A stretch of DNA of 7,257 bases from Thermoplasmatota archaeon (GTDB lineage: Archaea; Thermoplasmatota; Thermoplasmata; Thermoplasmatales; Thermoplasmataceae), in contig JAMCUV010000002.1 in NCBI GenBank assembly GCA_023379345.1, positions 1 through 7,257 of the forward strand. Reading direction: 5' to 3'. The notes under the pieces were generated by a model. It made no database searches and was not told where the DNA came from. It was given only the letters and a program-made list of their open reading frames with translations. Position numbers and translations under genes: made by a program. Numbering within the stretch: the first letter of the stretch is position 1; each line of letters starts with the position of its first letter. Below, piece by piece: positions 5,233 through 7,257 of the stretch.

Positions 5233-5595
5233 ATGATACCTGGAAAGATGAATTCACGGGAAATGAAGAGAATGATGGCACAGATGGGCATAAAATCGAC
5301 CGATATGCCCGACGTCCGTACGGTTATACTCAAGGGGACAACAAAGGATTACATGATAAGTGACGCCCAGGTGATGGTAATAGAGGCGCAGGGGCAGAAA
5401 ACCTTCCAGATAATGGGCAACATGAAGGAGATTCCCAAGACGGAAACTGCAGCGCCTTCTGCACCCGCATTCCCTGAAGAGGACATAAAGCTGGTTATGG
5501 AGCAGGCGTCTGTGGTGAGAGAAAAGGCCATTGAAGCGCTGAAAAAGGCTGACGGAGAGCCGGCAAAGGCCATAATGGATCTGCTCCAGAAATGA
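5233..5595 (+). CDS. nac: Archaeal nascent polypeptide-associated complex protein (NAC)
   Basis: A 120-residue protein, at the usual archaeal length, with the family's two-part structure. The N-terminus, MIPGKMNSREMKRMMAQMGI (1-20), matches the archaeal pattern in which a Met- and Lys-rich helix binds the ribosome. Residues about 28-68 (VRTVILKGTTKDYMISDAQV to FQIMGN) form the NAC beta-barrel and dimer interface. A Pro/Ala linker (about 69-81) leads to a C-terminal UBA domain (82-120, EEDIKLVMEQASVVREKAIEA). Archaeal NAC works as a homodimer near the ribosome exit tunnel and shields nascent chains. The start is supported by a Shine-Dalgarno sequence 9 nt upstream and by the conserved N-terminus. 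Its stop overlaps the cca start (ATGA), so the two are translated from one mRNA and probably coupled. Confidence 0.97.
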   Translation: MIPGKMNSREMKRMMAQMGIKSTDMPDVRTVILKGTTKDYMISDAQVMVIEAQGQKTFQIMGNMKEIPKTETAAPSAPAFPEEDIKLVMEQASVVREKAIEALKKADGEPAKAIMDLLQK

Positions 5596-6896
5596 TTGAT
5601 CTCAGGGAGATTCTGCTTCCAAACATCCCGGACGATATTGAAAAAAGAGAAATCGGTGAGATTACCGAATTCCTCCTTTCTGCCATAAGACAGATATTGG
5701 AAAGGGATGGCATAGATGCCACACCGGTACTTGTTGGATCCACTGCAAAACACACAAATCTGAAGAATGCCGATATAGACATCTTTATGGTTTTTGACCG
5801 GAAATACAGTGAGAGGCAGATGGAATCCATCGGCCTGAGGATCGGCCATGAGGTTCTGCCTGATGGTATGGAGAGATACGCTGAGCACCCATACGTCTCC
5901 GGCCATATCAGGGGGAGAAAAATTGACGTCGTCCCATGCTTTAAAATTGAAAACAACACGAAGATAATCAGTTCTGTTGACAGGACACCCCTTCACACGG
6001 AATATGTTCTCTCACATCTTGACGAAAAGAGGAGAAATGATGTCCTTGCCCTGAAGCTTTTCATGAAAGCCACAGGAGTTTACGGTTCAGAGATCAGGGT
6101 TCAGGGATTTTCAGGATACGTATGCGAACTTCTGGTGATAAATCTCGGAAGTTTCCAGAAAGTGCTGGAGAGGTTTGCATCCCAGAAGGGTCGGCTCATA
6201 ATTCCGGAAACAACCCCGCTGGCGGCAAAGTACCGTTCTCCCGTGGTCATAGAGGACCCAACAGATTCCTCACGGAATGCCGCTGCAGCCATAAGCCTGG
6301 AAAATCTATCCATCATGAAAATTGAGAGCAGGCTGTATCTACACAGCCCCTCGCCTTCATTTTTCACAAAACCTCAACAGGAGAAACCGCTTCCCTATAA
6401 GGAAAGGGGGACCTGCATAAGGATCGTCACACTTCCAAAACCTGATCTTGTGGATGACGTAATATACAGCCAGGCGCAGAGAGCCAGGAAAATACTTGTT
6501 GAACATATTGTGGACATGGGCTTTCATTACATGGATTCTGAACTCTATGTGGGGAACGCCATTGAAATCATGATTGAGATCGAGTCCGCAACGCTTCCAG
6601 GCATAACCAGACATGTTGGTCCTCCCGTAGACACCCCAAACTCCATGGCATTCATAATGAAATGGAAGGACGGGAAGTCTGTCAGGGGTCCATACGTATG
6701 CGATGACAGGATATATGTTGACGCACCATCAGGGGCAAGGGATATTGAAACAGCAATTTCCTCAGCATTTTCCAGGGCAAACATTGGTAAAAACCTTGAT
6801 CCGATCAAGGGTCAAGCAAGAATCATTGATCCGTCCGGGTCAGATACAGCCTATATGGTTCTTGGCAAATTCTACTCAAGAAAGATACATCTTTGA
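5592..6896 (+). CDS. cca: Archaeal class I CCA-adding tRNA nucleotidyltransferase
   Basis: A 434-residue protein, at typical length for archaeal CCA enzymes (about 430-460). It adds C, C and A to tRNA 3' ends without a nucleic acid template and repairs damaged ends. Seen in order: the nucleotidyltransferase signature GSTAKHT...ADIDIF (49-65), with Asp61 and Asp63 as metal ligands; KIDVVPCF (110-117), giving the third carboxylate; VDRTPLHTEYV (129-139); KLFMKATGVYG...GFSGYVCELL (about 155-181), of the central domain; IEDPTDSSRNAAAAIS (219-234); and GPPVD (about 343) in the tail domain. All catalytic residues are present. ATG overlaps the nac stop by 4 bases, so translational coupling is expected and no separate promoter is seen. 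It ends 30 bp before the stop of the convergent ubiquitin-like gene, with no clear terminator between them. Both tRNA genes in this window lack CCA and depend on this activity. Confidence 0.97.
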   Translation: MIDLREILLPNIPDDIEKREIGEITEFLLSAIRQILERDGIDATPVLVGSTAKHTNLKNADIDIFMVFDRKYSERQMESIGLRIGHEVLPDGMERYAEHPYVSGHIRGRKIDVVPCFKIENNTKIISSVDRTPLHTEYVLSHLDEKRRNDVLALKLFMKATGVYGSEIRVQGFSGYVCELLVINLGSFQKVLERFASQKGRLIIPETTPLAAKYRSPVVIEDPTDSSRNAAAAISLENLSIMKIESRLYLHSPSPSFFTKPQQEKPLPYKERGTCIRIVTLPKPDLVDDVIYSQAQRARKILVEHIVDMGFHYMDSELYVGNAIEIMIEIESATLPGITRHVGPPVDTPNSMAFIMKWKDGKSVRGPYVCDDRIYVDAPSGARDIETAISSAFSRANIGKNLDPIKGQARIIDPSGSDTAYMVLGKFYSRKIHL

Positions 6897-6926
6897 AAAT
6901 CTCGCAGTGCAGAGGAAGTTTGCATT

Positions 6927-7127
6927 CTACCGTCCTCCTGAAAATATCTCCATTAGAGTCACGTCATCGGCCTGGTCTAAGATGTCCAGCCTGGTGACAG
7001 GTACCCCGTTCCTCAGGCATATGTATCCCTCTTCCCTGAGATTGAGTCTTCGCAGCAGTTCCTCAACCGTGCAGGATTCTTCCAAGACTGTTTCGTATTT
7101 CTTCCTTCCCACAATCCTTACTGCCAT
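6927..7127 (-). CDS. MoaD/ThiS/SAMP-like ubiquitin-fold protein ending in GG-R
   Basis: A 66-residue beta-grasp protein of the MoaD/ThiS/small archaeal modifier group. Its order is a short beta-hairpin (VRIVGRKKYETVLEE, 3-17), a helix (TVEELLRRLNL, 20-30), then YICLRNGVPVTRLDIL (35-50), DDVTLMEIFSGGR (54-66). The LRNGVPV and DDVTLMEIF segments match the 'v.vNge.v...d.l.dgDeV.l....GG' pattern. Such proteins are adenylated at a C-terminal Gly-Gly by an E1/MoeB-like enzyme and then carry sulfur (thiamine, molybdopterin, tRNA thiolation) or are joined to target lysines. Here a terminal Arg follows the GG (CGG before TAG), so it would need trimming. ATG at 7127 keeps the first beta strand complete and lies only 9 nt after tRNA-Gln, so the gene is probably read from the tRNA transcript. 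Which of the three roles it has cannot be decided. Confidence 0.85.
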   Translation of the reverse strand: MAVRIVGRKKYETVLEESCTVEELLRRLNLREEGYICLRNGVPVTRLDILDQADDVTLMEIFSGGR

Positions 7128-7136
7128 ACCTGTCCA

Positions 7137-7209
7137 TAGCCCCGGGCAGATTCGAACTGCCGTCTACGGATCCAAAGTCCGGAATGCTTGGCCACTACAC
7201 CACGGGGCT
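7137..7209 (-). tRNA. tRNA-Gln (anticodon TTG)
   Basis: A 73-nt cloverleaf on the minus strand. The acceptor is AGCCCCG/CGGGGCT (7 of 7 pairs, A1-U72 as usual for archaeal tRNA-Gln), the D-stem GTGT/GCAT includes G-U pairs, the anticodon loop CTTTGGA gives TTG, and the T-arm is GGCAG-TTCGAAT-CTGCC. The discriminator is A. No CCA is encoded (TGG follows). The anticodon stem CCGGA/TCCGT has a C-U mismatch at its outer pair (27-43); the other four pairs are standard. No clear TATA box is visible in the 48 bases upstream (only AT-rich stretches), so the promoter may be weak or outside the window. Confidence 0.95.
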
Positions 7210-7257
7210 GTGGCACCATGAGATTTTTGAGGCTAATCTACTTTTTGCAGTAAAAAC

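Noticed and set aside
5349..5996. 215- and 154-codon open frames on the - strand
   Set aside because: They lie antisense to nac and the conserved catalytic part of cca, have no promoter or Shine-Dalgarno, and show no family motif.
6703..7221. 172-codon open frame on the + strand
   Set aside because: It runs out of frame through the conserved C-terminus of the CCA enzyme, then antisense through the ubiquitin-like gene and tRNA-Gln. Three well-supported features explain the same DNA.
1..7257. CRISPR array, insertion sequence or transposase
   Set aside because: No regularly spaced repeats, terminal inverted repeats with target duplications, or transposase/Cas motifs were seen on either strand.

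Overview
The window looks like chromosomal DNA from an archaeon, most likely of the Thermoplasmata/Thermoplasmatales type. The evidence is an archaeal-type (class I) CCA-adding enzyme, a homodimeric archaeal NAC, a MoaD/ThiS/SAMP-like ubiquitin-fold protein, two tRNA genes without encoded CCA, TATA boxes about 25 bp upstream of starts (leaderless transcription), and heavy use of AUA and AGG codons. The lineage is an inference from gene style; no rRNA is present to confirm it.

Left part (1-3053, + strand): a complete M20D-type metallo-amidohydrolase/carboxypeptidase, a 388-bp gap with two palindromes and a possible 18-codon ORF behind a strong Shine-Dalgarno sequence, then an APC-superfamily amino acid permease that appears to be transcribed without a leader. 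Hydrolase and permease together suggest uptake and use of peptides or amino acids.

Middle (3054-5084): a 354-bp stretch with no convincing gene, tRNA-Phe(GAA) on the minus strand with a clear TATA box, a small cysteine-rich putative zinc protein on the minus strand ending in a 10-bp perfect hairpin, and, divergent from it across 26 bp, a 12-helix MFS-type transporter with a TTG start.

Right part (5085-7257): a regulatory-looking leader, then a translationally coupled pair, nac and cca, sharing an ATGA overlap. NAC contacts nascent chains at the ribosome, and the CCA enzyme finishes tRNA 3' ends; both tRNAs in the window need it. Converging on cca from the minus strand is tRNA-Gln(UUG) followed after only 9 nt by a ubiquitin-fold (SAMP/MoaD/ThiS-like) gene. 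Its protein ends in Gly-Gly-Arg instead of the usual free Gly-Gly.

No mobile element, CRISPR array or integration site was found. I see no complete undescribed multi-gene system. The best leads are the GG-R ubiquitin-like protein in a tRNA-mRNA transcription unit, the small Cys-rich protein with its hairpin, and the structured leaders in front of nac and the permease.
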